A stretch of DNA of 64,000 nucleotides from Mumia flava (GTDB lineage: Bacteria; Actinomycetota; Actinomycetes; Propionibacteriales; Nocardioidaceae): NCBI RefSeq assembly GCF_002797495.1, contig NZ_PGEZ01000001.1:1364001-1428000 (forward strand), given 5' to 3'. The translations under genes and the position numbers were made by a program. Under the pieces are notes generated by a model. It saw nothing but the letters and a program-made list of their open reading frames with translations. It was not told the origin of the DNA and did not search any database. Below, piece after piece: positions 53,082-60,335 of the stretch; the stretch's first letter is position 1; every line of letters starts with the position of its first letter.

Positions 53082-54188
53082 ATGAGCGAGTACGAAGGCG
53101 CCGGGAAGCGCCGCGCGGAGAAGTCGCGCGGCTGGTTCCGTCGGCACTGGGTGGCCACGCTCGTCGCCTCGGTCCTGTCCGTCGTCGTGCTCGCCACCAG
53201 CGCGTACGCCATCGGAATGATGAACAGCCTCGGTGACATCGACCGGATCGACTCGACCGGGACGATCAAGGAGGAGACCCGCCCCGACCCCGCTCCGGGC
53301 GAGGCCCTCAACATCCTCGTCCTCGGCGCAGACGCCGAGTCCGACAACAACAACAACTCCTCGTCGATCGCGGAGAGCATGGCCGAACCGGAGTGGCCGG
53401 TCGGCTCCCACCGCAGCGACACGATCATGATCGCCCACATCTCCGCGGACCGGAAGCACGTCTCGGTCGTCTCGATCCCGCGCGACTCCTACGTGCCGAT
53501 CTACGACGAGACCGGCACCGAGATGGGCTACAACAAGATCAACGCCGCCTTCTCCGACTACGGTCCGGCGGGCGCGATCTCGACGGTCGAGAACCTCACC
53601 GACGTCCGCCTCGACCACATGGTGATCATGGACTGGGACGGCTTCAAGGACATGACCGAAGCGGTCGGTGGTGTCCGGGTCTACATCCCGTCGACGTTCT
53701 ACGACTCCTCCCAGGACATCACCTGGGAGGAGGGCTGGCAGAACCTCGAGGGCACCAAGGCCCTGAAGTACGTTCGGACGCGCTACGGGCTCACCGACGG
53801 TGACTTCGGCCGAATCGAGCGCCAGCAGAACTTCATCCGCCTGGTCCTCAAGAAGATGATCAGCCCGGAGAACACCCGCAACCCCATCACGCTCCAGCGC
53901 ACCGTCAACTCGGTCGCCGAGAACATGACGATCGACGAGGACTTCACCAACTCCGACCTCATGGGGCTGGCTTTCGCGCTCCGAGGCATCCAGGTCGACG
54001 ACGTCAACTTCCTCACCGCCCCGCTGGCGGAGCCCTCGATCAGCGAGACTGCCGAGGGCATGAGCATCGTCAACCTCGACGAGGAGAAGGGCGAGGAGCT
54101 ATACACGCTCCTCAAACGAGACCGGATCCAGAAGTACCTGAAGCAGAACCCGGACGCCGAGCTCGGCGACACCAAGGAGATCGACTGA
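53082..54188 (+). CDS. LytR-CpsA-Psr (LCP) family cell-wall glycopolymer ligase
   Basis: The 368-residue protein has a basic cytoplasmic N-terminus, one membrane anchor (WVATLVASVLSVVVLATSAY) and the extracytoplasmic LCP catalytic domain. Conserved blocks are ILVLGADAES, GSHRSDTIMIAHISADRKHV, VVSIPRDSYV, YNKINAAFS, KALKYVRTRYGL and DFGRIERQQNFIRLVLKK. LCP enzymes attach polymers such as arabinogalactan or teichoic acids to peptidoglycan. GGGAG precedes ATG 53082. The gene uses more AAG and AAC codons than its neighbours. Confidence 0.94.
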   Translation: MSEYEGAGKRRAEKSRGWFRRHWVATLVASVLSVVVLATSAYAIGMMNSLGDIDRIDSTGTIKEETRPDPAPGEALNILVLGADAESDNNNNSSSIAESMAEPEWPVGSHRSDTIMIAHISADRKHVSVVSIPRDSYVPIYDETGTEMGYNKINAAFSDYGPAGAISTVENLTDVRLDHMVIMDWDGFKDMTEAVGGVRVYIPSTFYDSSQDITWEEGWQNLEGTKALKYVRTRYGLTDGDFGRIERQQNFIRLVLKKMISPENTRNPITLQRTVNSVAENMTIDEDFTNSDLMGLAFALRGIQVDDVNFLTAPLAEPSISETAEGMSIVNLDEEKGEELYTLLKRDRIQKYLKQNPDAELGDTKEID

Positions 54189-54231
54189 CCGTCGGTCGTC
54201 CCCTGGCTCGCGGCGGTCGCTCTGCCATGAC

Positions 54232-54269
54232 GGAGGCCCTCGCCCGACCGCAGTCGGACGAGGGCCTCC
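54232..54269. terminator. Bidirectional terminator between LCP and DUF1416 genes
   Basis: GGAGGCCCTCGCCCGAC and GTCGGACGAGGGCCTCC form a 17-bp stem with one mismatch and a short loop. The genes converge here. Confidence 0.88.
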
Positions 54270-54284
54270 GCACCCCCCGGTTCG

Positions 54285-54590
54285 TCAGGCCGCGCTGACC
54301 GCGACCTCGACGTCCACCGGCACCCCGCGCTGCGCCTGGACCGTGCGGTCCGTCGGCGTCACCCGCGGAGCGAGCGTGCGCAGCGTCCACTCACCGGGCG
54401 CTGCGAAGAACCGGAACTGCCCCGTCGCCGAGGTCGGAACCTCGGCGGTGAACTCCCCGGTGGCGTCGAGCAGGCGCACGTACGCGTTGCCGACGGGCTC
54501 ACCGTCGAGCGTCACGATCCCCTGGATCACCGTCTCCTTGTCGACGTCGACGCCGTCGAGGCTGGGGCCGCCCTTGGTCGCACCGCACAT
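54285..54590 (-). CDS. DUF1416 protein (SseC-like)
   Basis: The 101-residue protein is the conserved partner of actinobacterial rhodaneses (sseC next to cysA2 in mycobacteria). MCGATKGGPSLDGVDVDKET with the N-terminal MCGA cysteine and a beta-rich body (GIVTLDGEPVGNAYVRLLDA, GEWTLRTLAP) are visible. It probably works with the sulfurtransferase 3 nt upstream; the reaction is unknown. Confidence 0.9.
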   Translation of the reverse strand: MCGATKGGPSLDGVDVDKETVIQGIVTLDGEPVGNAYVRLLDATGEFTAEVPTSATGQFRFFAAPGEWTLRTLAPRVTPTDRTVQAQRGVPVDVEVAVSAA

Positions 54591-54593
54591 GGC

Positions 54594-55442
54594 TCAGGCC
54601 TCCCCGGGCTCGTCGCCGAGCGCGACCGGGACGCCGATCAGCGAGCCGTACTCGGTCCAGGAGCCGTCGTAGTTCTTCACGTTGCCGACCTCGAGCAGCT
54701 CCTGCAGCACGAACCAGGTGTGCGAGGAGCGCTCGCCGATGCGGCAGTACGCGATGGTGTCCTTGCTGCGGTCCAGCCCGGCCTCGGCGTACAGCTCCTC
54801 GAGCTCGGCGTTGCTCCGGAACGTGCCGTCGTCGTTGGCCGCCTTGCTCCACGGGACGTTGCCGGCGGTCGGGATGTGGCCCGCGCGCTGCGCCTGCTCC
54901 TGCGGGAGGTGCGCCGGGGCGAGCAGCCGACCGGCGAACTCGTCGGGGCTGCGGACGTCGATCAGGTTCTGGGTGCCGATCGCGGCGACGACCTCGTCGC
55001 GGAACGCGCGGATCGAGGTGTCCTGCTCCTGGGCGGTGTACTGCGTCGCCTCGCGGGTCGGGACCTCGGCGACGAGCTCGCGGCTGTCGAGCTCCCACTT
55101 CTTGCGCCCGCCGTCGAGCAGCTTGACGTCGGCGTGGCCGTAGAGCGTGAAGTACCAGTAGGCGTAGGCGGCGAACCAGTTGTTGTTGCCGCCGTACAGG
55201 ACGACGGTGTCGTCGTTGGAGATGCCCCGCTCCGACAGCAGCGCCTCGAACTGGGCCTTGTTGACGAAGTCGCGACGGACCGGGTCCTGGAGGTCTTCCT
55301 TCCAGTCCAGCTTGATCGCGCCGGCGATGTGGCCCTTGTCGTAGGCGGTGGTGTCCTCGTCGACCTCGACGAGGACGACGGTCGGGTCGGAGAGGTGCTC
55401 CTCGACCCACTCAGCGGTGACGAGCGCGGACTCGCGGCTCAT
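54594..55442 (-). CDS. Thiosulfate sulfurtransferase (rhodanese, SseA/CysA-like)
   Basis: The 282-residue protein has two rhodanese domains. The N-terminal one is inactive (AGAIKLDWKEDLQDPVRRDF, YGGNNNWFAAYAYWYF). The C-terminal one carries the active-site loop AYCRIGERSSHTWFVL, where Cys accepts sulfane sulfur. It transfers sulfur from thiosulfate or a related donor. It forms an operon with DUF1416 downstream and DUF4395 upstream, behind a cysteine-containing leader peptide. Confidence 0.94.
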   Translation of the reverse strand: MSRESALVTAEWVEEHLSDPTVVLVEVDEDTTAYDKGHIAGAIKLDWKEDLQDPVRRDFVNKAQFEALLSERGISNDDTVVLYGGNNNWFAAYAYWYFTLYGHADVKLLDGGRKKWELDSRELVAEVPTREATQYTAQEQDTSIRAFRDEVVAAIGTQNLIDVRSPDEFAGRLLAPAHLPQEQAQRAGHIPTAGNVPWSKAANDDGTFRSNAELEELYAEAGLDRSKDTIAYCRIGERSSHTWFVLQELLEVGNVKNYDGSWTEYGSLIGVPVALGDEPGEA

Positions 55443-55533
55443 GGTGACCTCCAGGGTGGTGGTGATTCGGTGATGGGTGTGGACGGTGGGCGGCGGACCG
55501 CCTCGGGGTGGTTCTGTTCGGACCTGCCCGGCC

Positions 55534-56037
55534 TCAGGTCTGCGCCGGGGCGATCCGGCGCAGGATCAGGTACAGCTCGCAGCCGAGGCAGAAGCCGACG
55601 GACGCGTTGAGCAGGGCGGCGGCGAGCGCGAAGCCGACGGCGACGGCTGCGACCCCCGACGCGCCCACGAGGAGCCCGCCGAGCGCGATCACGGCGAACG
55701 TGGCGCCGACGCCCTGCGCGAACCGCGGTCCGCGCGCGTCCTCGAGCTCCCTCGCCGCTCCGAGACGCGGACGGACGAGCCGCGCGTACAGCCAGCCGTA
55801 CGGCGTCCTGCTCGGCCCGAGCGTCGCGCCGAGCAGGAAGACAGCGGCCTGGAACGCGACCAGCGCGATCCCGGCCCGCGACTCGAGCAGCACCAGCGCT
55901 GCCGCCAGGACGACCGACGTGATCACGGCGGCGAGCCGCTGACCGCGCGGGTCGACGAGCAGCTGCCCGGACGGGGCGGACTGGCCCGGCTCACGCTCGG
56001 GCGAGCGCAGGTCGGCCGGGGCCGAGGGGTTCGACAT
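55534..56037 (-). CDS. DUF4395 membrane protein
   Basis: The 167-residue protein has a polar N-terminus, four hydrophobic segments and the DUF4395 pattern (LVDPRGQRLAAVITSVVLAA, then LNASVGFCLGCELYLILRRI with a CLGC pair near the C-terminus). The cysteine pair and neighbours (thioredoxin-like, rhodanese) suggest a thiol or sulfur-transfer role at the membrane. GGAG lies 5 nt before the ATG. Confidence 0.87.
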   Translation of the reverse strand: MSNPSAPADLRSPEREPGQSAPSGQLLVDPRGQRLAAVITSVVLAAALVLLESRAGIALVAFQAAVFLLGATLGPSRTPYGWLYARLVRPRLGAARELEDARGPRFAQGVGATFAVIALGGLLVGASGVAAVAVGFALAAALLNASVGFCLGCELYLILRRIAPAQT

Positions 56038-56091
56038 GGAGACTCCAGGCGCAGAACGGTGCCGCGGATCGCGGCGGGGACGAGGGTTCGT

Positions 56092-56172
56092 TCAGCGCAT
56101 TCGACACAGCGCGGAGCGGACGCGGCAGTGATCGACTGCGCGCCGCTTCGTCAGCAGGGTCGTGTGGAGCAT
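56092..56172 (-). CDS. Short leader peptide (26 residues) upstream of the DUF4395-rhodanese operon
   Basis: The 26-codon frame begins MLHTTLLTKRRAVDHCRV and ends SALCRMR, with cysteines at positions 16 and 23. It resembles the small LTRRRxVDLxRxxSxLC-type leader peptides found before sulfur-metabolism genes in actinobacteria. Its ATG lies 7 nt after TACTGT and has no Shine-Dalgarno, as expected for a leaderless uORF. It ends 54 nt before DUF4395. It probably senses cysteine supply through ribosome stalling; this is inferred. Confidence 0.75.
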   Translation of the reverse strand: MLHTTLLTKRRAVDHCRVRSALCRMR

Positions 56173-56179
56173 GGGAGCA

Positions 56180-56208
56180 ACAGTAGGCGCCACCCTGGCC
56201 GCGGTCAC
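56180..56208 (-). promoter_or_regulatory. Promoter of the leader peptide/DUF4395/rhodanese operon
   Basis: On this strand GTGACC (56208-56203), a 17-nt spacer and TACTGT (56185-56180) are seen, 7 nt before the leader-peptide ATG at 56172. Confidence 0.6.
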
Positions 56209-56240
56209 GTCAGCGTCCCGAATCGTGAGATACACGTCCA

Positions 56241-56711
56241 TCATTCGGGACGGGTGCTTCCGAGCGCATCCAGGAGGCGCCCGGTCTCGTCGCTGCGCGG
56301 GACGCCGGCGACCCGTCCCACGACCGTCCCGCGAGCGTCGAGCACGAACGTCGTCGGCGTCCGCCGGACATCGAGGCGCCGCACCAGATCGAGGTGCGAC
56401 TCGGCATCCACGTCGCGATGAACGACGCCGGGCCGCTCCGCCGCCAGCTGACCGAGGACGACCCGTGCGCCCCGGCACGGAGCACAGAATGCCGACGAGA
56501 ACTGCACCAGCGTCGCCGCCGCCCCCAGCTCACCGCCGAGCTCGTCCGCGGTCAGCACCTCGGCTGCCGACGCCTGCGCAGCCGGCGCGCCCGAGCGTAC
56601 GGGCTGCTGCTCGACGGTCGACCGGACCCGTCCGTCCGTGCGGCGGCGCACGACGGCGAACGCCCCCGCGAACGCGAGGACGAGCAGAAGGACCACGACA
56701 CCGATCGGCAC
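56241..56711 (-). CDS. Membrane-anchored thioredoxin-like protein (ThiX-like)
   Basis: The 156-residue protein has an N-terminal membrane anchor (VVVLLLVLAFAGAFAVV), a linker, and a thioredoxin fold with active site FCAPC in LVQFSSAFCAPCRGARVVL. The cis-proline is in VRRTPTTFVLDARG. It is probably an envelope disulfide or sulfur-transfer oxidoreductase. The neighbour order (rhodanese, DUF1416, thioredoxin, membrane protein, glnR) matches mycobacteria. GTG 56711 is the likely start. Confidence 0.87.
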   Translation of the reverse strand: MPIGVVVLLLVLAFAGAFAVVRRRTDGRVRSTVEQQPVRSGAPAAQASAAEVLTADELGGELGAAATLVQFSSAFCAPCRGARVVLGQLAAERPGVVHRDVDAESHLDLVRRLDVRRTPTTFVLDARGTVVGRVAGVPRSDETGRLLDALGSTRPE

Positions 56712-56746
56712 CCCTCCAGCCTACGGACCGGGCCGAAGCCCCGGTC

Positions 56747-57529
56747 TCAGACCAGACCGACCACCGAGACCGCGAACACCACCGGACCGCTCAGCGCCAC
56801 CGGCAGCACACAGCCGATCGCCCACCGACCCGGCGGCAAGGCGCCCCACCGCTCGCCGGCCGCCACCCCCAGCCGGGCGGACGCGGCGACCGCAGCGAGC
56901 GCACCGGCCCCGAGCGCGACCGGCAGACCCTCGGAGGCCGCCACCACGACGCCGGCGAGGGCGGCCGCGGTCACCAGCCAGAACGCCACGTACCCCCGTC
57001 GTCCCAGCACGAGGACGACCACACAGAGCACCGCCCCGACGACCAACGGCGCAGGACGGGACCCGGCGGCGGCGAGCCAACCGCACGCCAGGACAGCGAG
57101 AACCCCGCACAGGAGGGTGTCGGCGAGCGCCGGGACCGTCCCCGCCACCGGCCGGGAGAGCCGGGTGACGAACGACACGATCACGAGCACACCCAGGCCG
57201 ACACCGGCGCCCGCGAGCGACCCGCTGCCGGCAACGCGTACGTGTCCCGCCGCGCCGTCGAGGACGGACGGCGCCAGGGTCGTCGCGAGCGTCACCGCAC
57301 CGGCGGTCACGACGGGCAGCGCCTTGTCCGGCCGTACGACGAACGCCCGCTCCTCCCACGGTCGCGGTGCGAAGGCCGCGAGCGCCTGGACGCCGAGCAG
57401 GACGACCGCCAGGGCGAGCTCGCCGAAGCGAGACGCCGCGGCCAGGGCCACCACCAGCAGCGCGGCGACCAGCCGGGGCGCGACCTGGACGAGGAGAGGT
57501 GCGCGCGCCTCCTCACGGACCCGGCTCAC
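56747..57529 (-). CDS. Polytopic membrane protein of unknown function
   Basis: The 260-residue protein has seven or eight hydrophobic segments, for example LVAALLVVALAAASRFGELA, AGVGLGVLVIVSFVTRL and GYVAFWLVTAAALAGVVVAA. It has few charged residues outside the N-terminus. I do not recognise the family. A membrane protein in the same place precedes thiX in mycobacteria. Its GTG overlaps the MoaD-like stop (GTGA), so the genes are coupled. Confidence 0.75.
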   Translation of the reverse strand: MSRVREEARAPLLVQVAPRLVAALLVVALAAASRFGELALAVVLLGVQALAAFAPRPWEERAFVVRPDKALPVVTAGAVTLATTLAPSVLDGAAGHVRVAGSGSLAGAGVGLGVLVIVSFVTRLSRPVAGTVPALADTLLCGVLAVLACGWLAAAGSRPAPLVVGAVLCVVVLVLGRRGYVAFWLVTAAALAGVVVAASEGLPVALGAGALAAVAASARLGVAAGERWGALPPGRWAIGCVLPVALSGPVVFAVSVVGLV

Positions 57530-57924
57530 CGGGGCACGGCCGAACCTGATCCCCCGACGGACAGGACATCGGGCCGCACCTGCGACCCGGCAGCACCCGA
57601 AACTTCCGAGCTGTGTCGACCGTCGCCTCCCGCGAAGGGCGGCAACAGCTCGACGGTCGCCCCTGGCGGGACGTCGACGGTCTCGGGGTCGGCTCCGCCG
57701 ACCGGCTGCTCGCCGACCAGGACCGAGCAGATCTCGAGCACGCGCGTGAACCGGTCGTTGCCGCTGTGCAACGCGCGCACCGCACCGAGCACCTGCGCGA
57801 CCGACCCCGCCTCGACGTGATCCACCTCACGTCCTGCGGCGGCCCGAGCGGCAGCCCAGTAGCGCACCATGACGGCGTCGCTGCGAGCAGCGTCACGGTT
57901 ACCGGTTGGTGATGCGTCGGACAC
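57526..57924 (-). CDS. MoaD/ThiS-family sulfur-carrier-like protein with C-terminal extension
   Basis: The 132-residue protein has the ubiquitin-like MoaD fold: VMVRYWAAARAAAGREVDHV, VLGAVRALHSGND and LLPPFAGG. In carriers the final GlyGly (here 99-100) must be the C-terminus to form a thiocarboxylate. Here 32 further residues follow (DGRHSSEVSG to the end). Either it is trimmed or it is no longer a carrier. CACAAT ends 7 nt before GTG 57924, suggesting a leaderless message; ATG 57870 is an alternative start. Confidence 0.8.
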   Translation of the reverse strand: MSDASPTGNRDAARSDAVMVRYWAAARAAAGREVDHVEAGSVAQVLGAVRALHSGNDRFTRVLEICSVLVGEQPVGGADPETVDVPPGATVELLPPFAGGDGRHSSEVSGAAGSQVRPDVLSVGGSGSAVPR

Positions 57925-57937
57925 ATGCCCTATTGTG
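57906..57937. promoter_or_regulatory. Overlapping divergent promoters for glnR (+) and the MoaD-like operon (-)
   Basis: On the plus strand TTGGTG (57906-57911), 19 nt and TATTGT (57931-57936) point to glnR. On the minus strand CACAAT (57937-57932) lies 7 nt before GTG 57924. The -10 boxes overlap on the sequence TATTGTG, so only one can be used at a time. Confidence 0.55.
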
Positions 57938-57949
57938 GGGGAAGCAATG

Positions 57950-57980
57950 AAGCCCTGGGTTACAGCCCTGGGCTTTTTTT
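57950..57980 (+). terminator. Intrinsic terminator inside the glnR 5' leader (attenuator candidate)
   Basis: AAGCCCTGGG (57950-57959) and CCCTGGGCTT (57966-57975) form a 10-bp stem with one T-T mismatch and loop TTACAG. Seven T residues follow (57974-57980). It lies about 10-40 nt downstream of the inferred start site and 21 nt before the glnR ATG. Such a T-tract is rare in this GC-rich window. Confidence 0.85.
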
Positions 57981-58001
57981 GTACCCAGGAAAGGTTCCCT
58001 G

Positions 58002-58769
58002 ATGTCCACCTTGCTCCTGCTGACCCCGAGCACGCAGTCCTCGATCGAGGTCCTGCCTGCTCTGGCGCTGCTCCCGCACCAGGTCAAGATCCTCCCGCCC
58101 GAGGCGAGCGCCCTGCTCGACGCACCGTCGTGCGATGCGGTGCTGATCGACGGCCGCACCGACCTGGCCCAGGCGCGCGGCCTGACCCGCCTGCTCAAGA
58201 CCACCGGGGTCGACGCGCCCCTCGTGCTGATCGTGACGGAGGGCGGCCTCGCCGTCGTCGCCGCCGACTGGGGCATGGACGACGTGATCCTCACCGCCGC
58301 CGGGCCGGCGGAGGTCGAGGCCCGGCTGCGGCTGGCGATCGGACGCGTCTCGGCCGAGGTGGGGAACGCCCCCGACGCCCACGTGATCAAGTCCGGCGGC
58401 CTCACCGTCGACGACGTCACGTACACCGCGAAGCTCGACGGCCGCTCGCTCGACCTCACGTTCAAGGAGTTCGAGCTGCTCAAGTTCCTCGCGCAGCACC
58501 CGGGCCGGGTCTTCACCCGCCAGCAGCTGCTGCAGGAGGTCTGGGGCTACGACTACTTCGGCGGTACGCGCACCGTCGACGTGCACGTCCGCCGGTTGCG
58601 CGCGAAGCTCGGGCCGGACAACGAGACCCTGATCGGCACCGTCCGCAACGTCGGGTACCGCTTCGTCGCGCAGAGCCGCGACGGGCGCCGCGAGACGAGC
58701 GAGTCCGGCGCGCGCTCCGAGGCCGAGGCCACCGACGAGAGCGAACGAGCCGCAGCCCTGCGCCGCTGA
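58002..58769 (+). CDS. glnR: GlnR-type nitrogen response regulator (OmpR family, atypical receiver)
   Basis: The 255-residue protein has a degenerate receiver domain, with Asp50 in [17 protein letters not shown] but without the usual acidic pocket. A winged-helix follows ([50 protein letters not shown]). GlnR is an orphan regulator with no kinase that controls nitrogen-assimilation genes. The Glu/Ser/Arg-rich tail is variable. The position next to the rhodanese/thioredoxin set and mshD matches mycobacteria (Rv0818). AGGAAAGG precedes the ATG. Confidence 0.93.
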   Translation: MSTLLLLTPSTQSSIEVLPALALLPHQVKILPPEASALLDAPSCDAVLIDGRTDLAQARGLTRLLKTTGVDAPLVLIVTEGGLAVVAADWGMDDVILTAAGPAEVEARLRLAIGRVSAEVGNAPDAHVIKSGGLTVDDVTYTAKLDGRSLDLTFKEFELLKFLAQHPGRVFTRQQLLQEVWGYDYFGGTRTVDVHVRRLRAKLGPDNETLIGTVRNVGYRFVAQSRDGRRETSESGARSEAEATDESERAAALRR

Positions 58770-58786
58770 GGTCGTCGCAGACCGGT

Positions 58787-58812
58787 CCCGGAGCAGCGCC
58801 CGCTGCCCCGGG
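58787..58812 (+). terminator. Terminator after glnR
   Basis: CCCGGAGCAGC (58787-58797) and GCTGCCCCGGG (58802-58812) form an 11-bp stem with one mismatch and a 4-nt loop, 18 nt after the glnR stop. Confidence 0.75.
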
Positions 58813-58886
58813 ATAGGCCTGTGCTTGGATCGGGGTGGCCGGACCCACCCCGTGACGCGACGCTCGGACGTCGGTGAAGGAGCCCG

Positions 58887-60335
58887 ATGACCAGACGCCA
58901 CACTGCCTCCGACCTGATCGAGCTCGTCCTCGACCCCGGCTCGTTCACCTCCTGGGACAGCCCGATCGACATCGCGCGCTGGCCCGAGGCGTACCGCCGC
59001 GAGCTCGAGCGGGCGCGCGAGCGCTCGGGTCGCGACGAGTCGGTGATCACGGGCCGAGCGACCGTACGGGGTCGGCCGGTCGCAGTCGTCGCGAGCGAGT
59101 TCCGGTTCCTGGCCGGGTCGATCGGTGAGGACGCCGGGCGCCGGATCACCTCCGCGGTCCGACGCGCCACCGCCGAGCGGATCCCGGTGCTCGTCACCAC
59201 CGCGTCCGGCGGGACCCGGATGCAGGAGGGGACGCCGGCGTTCGTCCACATGGTCGACATCTCGCAGGCGATCATGGACCACAAGGCGGAAGGTCTCCCG
59301 TACCTCGTCCATCTCGGGCACCCGACGACGGGCGGCGTGTTCGCGTCGTGGGGCTCGCTCGGCCACGTCACCGTCGCCGACCCCGGCGCCCTGGTCGGGT
59401 TCCTCGGACCGAAGGTGTACGAGGTCCTCAACGGCGTCCCGTTCCCCGAGGGAGTGCAGGTCGCCGAGAACCTCGCGCACCACGGGATCATCGACGCCGT
59501 GGTCGCTGCCGAGCACCTGCCCGACCTGGTCGAGCGGGTCCTCAGCGTCCTGCTCGACGGCCCGCAGCAGCCGGCGCTGGACCGGCGCGAGCCGGCGGTG
59601 GGCGCGGCGCTCGAGCCCTGGGCCGCGATCGAGACCACCCGGGCCGAGACCCGCATCGGCGTGCGCGACGTGCTGCGCCTCGGTGGCGCGGACACGATCC
59701 GCCTGCAGGGCACCGACGAGGGCGAGCGCGACAGCGCCATGATCGTGGCGCTCACGCGGCTCGACGGCGAGCCCTGCGTCGTGATCGGTCAGGACCGCAA
59801 GGCGCAGCGGGCCGCGCCGATGGGTCCCGGCGCGCTGCGCGAGGCGCGTCGCGGCATGCGCCTCGCGAACGAGCTCCGGCTGCCGCTCGTGTCGTTCATC
59901 GACACGCCCGGCGCCGAGCTGTCGAAGCAGGCCGAGGAGGGCGCGATCGCCGGCGAGATCGCGCGGTGCATCGCGTCGATGTCGACGATGACCGTGCCGA
60001 CCGTCTCCGTGCTCCTGGGCGAGGGCTGCGGCGGCGGGGCGCTCGCCCTGTTCCCGGCCGACGTCGTGGTCGCTGCACAGTCCTCCTGGCTGTCCCCGCT
60101 GCCGCCCGAGGGCGCGTCCGCGATCGTGCACGGCGATGCGGACCACGCCGCGGAGATGGCTCGGGCCCAACGGGTGTCGGCACCGGACCTCTACGCCGCG
60201 GGGAAGGTGCAGGTGCTCGTCGAGGAGCGGCCCGCCGACGCGGAGGACGGCATCGACCTCGCCCGCGCGATCGCGGCCGAGGCGGCGCACCAGGTCCGGA
60301 TCCTGCTCGAGAAGACCGGGAGGCCGCAGCGATGA
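58887..60335 (+). CDS. Acetyl-/acyl-CoA carboxylase carboxyltransferase, fused beta-alpha (AccD-AccA-like)
   Basis: The 482-residue protein joins both carboxyltransferase halves. The beta half has VVASEFRFLAGSIGEDAGRR, VTTASGGTRMQEGTPAFVHM and HPTTGGVFASWGSLGHV. The alpha half has RRGMRLANELRLPLVSFIDT, PGAELSKQAEEGAIAGEIAR and LLGEGCGGGALALFP. It transfers carboxyl from carboxybiotin to acetyl- or another acyl-CoA for malonyl-CoA supply. No zinc ribbon is seen. GAAGGAG precedes the ATG. It is coupled to mshD (ATGA). Confidence 0.9.
   Translation: MTRRHTASDLIELVLDPGSFTSWDSPIDIARWPEAYRRELERARERSGRDESVITGRATVRGRPVAVVASEFRFLAGSIGEDAGRRITSAVRRATAERIPVLVTTASGGTRMQEGTPAFVHMVDISQAIMDHKAEGLPYLVHLGHPTTGGVFASWGSLGHVTVADPGALVGFLGPKVYEVLNGVPFPEGVQVAENLAHHGIIDAVVAAEHLPDLVERVLSVLLDGPQQPALDRREPAVGAALEPWAAIETTRAETRIGVRDVLRLGGADTIRLQGTDEGERDSAMIVALTRLDGEPCVVIGQDRKAQRAAPMGPGALREARRGMRLANELRLPLVSFIDTPGAELSKQAEEGAIAGEIARCIASMSTMTVPTVSVLLGEGCGGGALALFPADVVVAAQSSWLSPLPPEGASAIVHGDADHAAEMARAQRVSAPDLYAAGKVQVLVEERPADAEDGIDLARAIAAEAAHQVRILLEKTGRPQR

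Noticed and set aside
57526-57640. Frameshift as the explanation for the MoaD-like C-terminal tail
   Set aside because: Neither alternative frame gives a stop right after the GlyGly codons, and the natural stop overlaps the next start as GTGA, so the extended frame looks genuine.
57947-58001. A short frame ([12 protein letters not shown]...) overlapping the glnR terminator considered as a leader peptide
   Set aside because: It has a plausible ribosome site, but there is no stop before glnR; it continues out of frame for about 290 codons through glnR, unlike an attenuation peptide.
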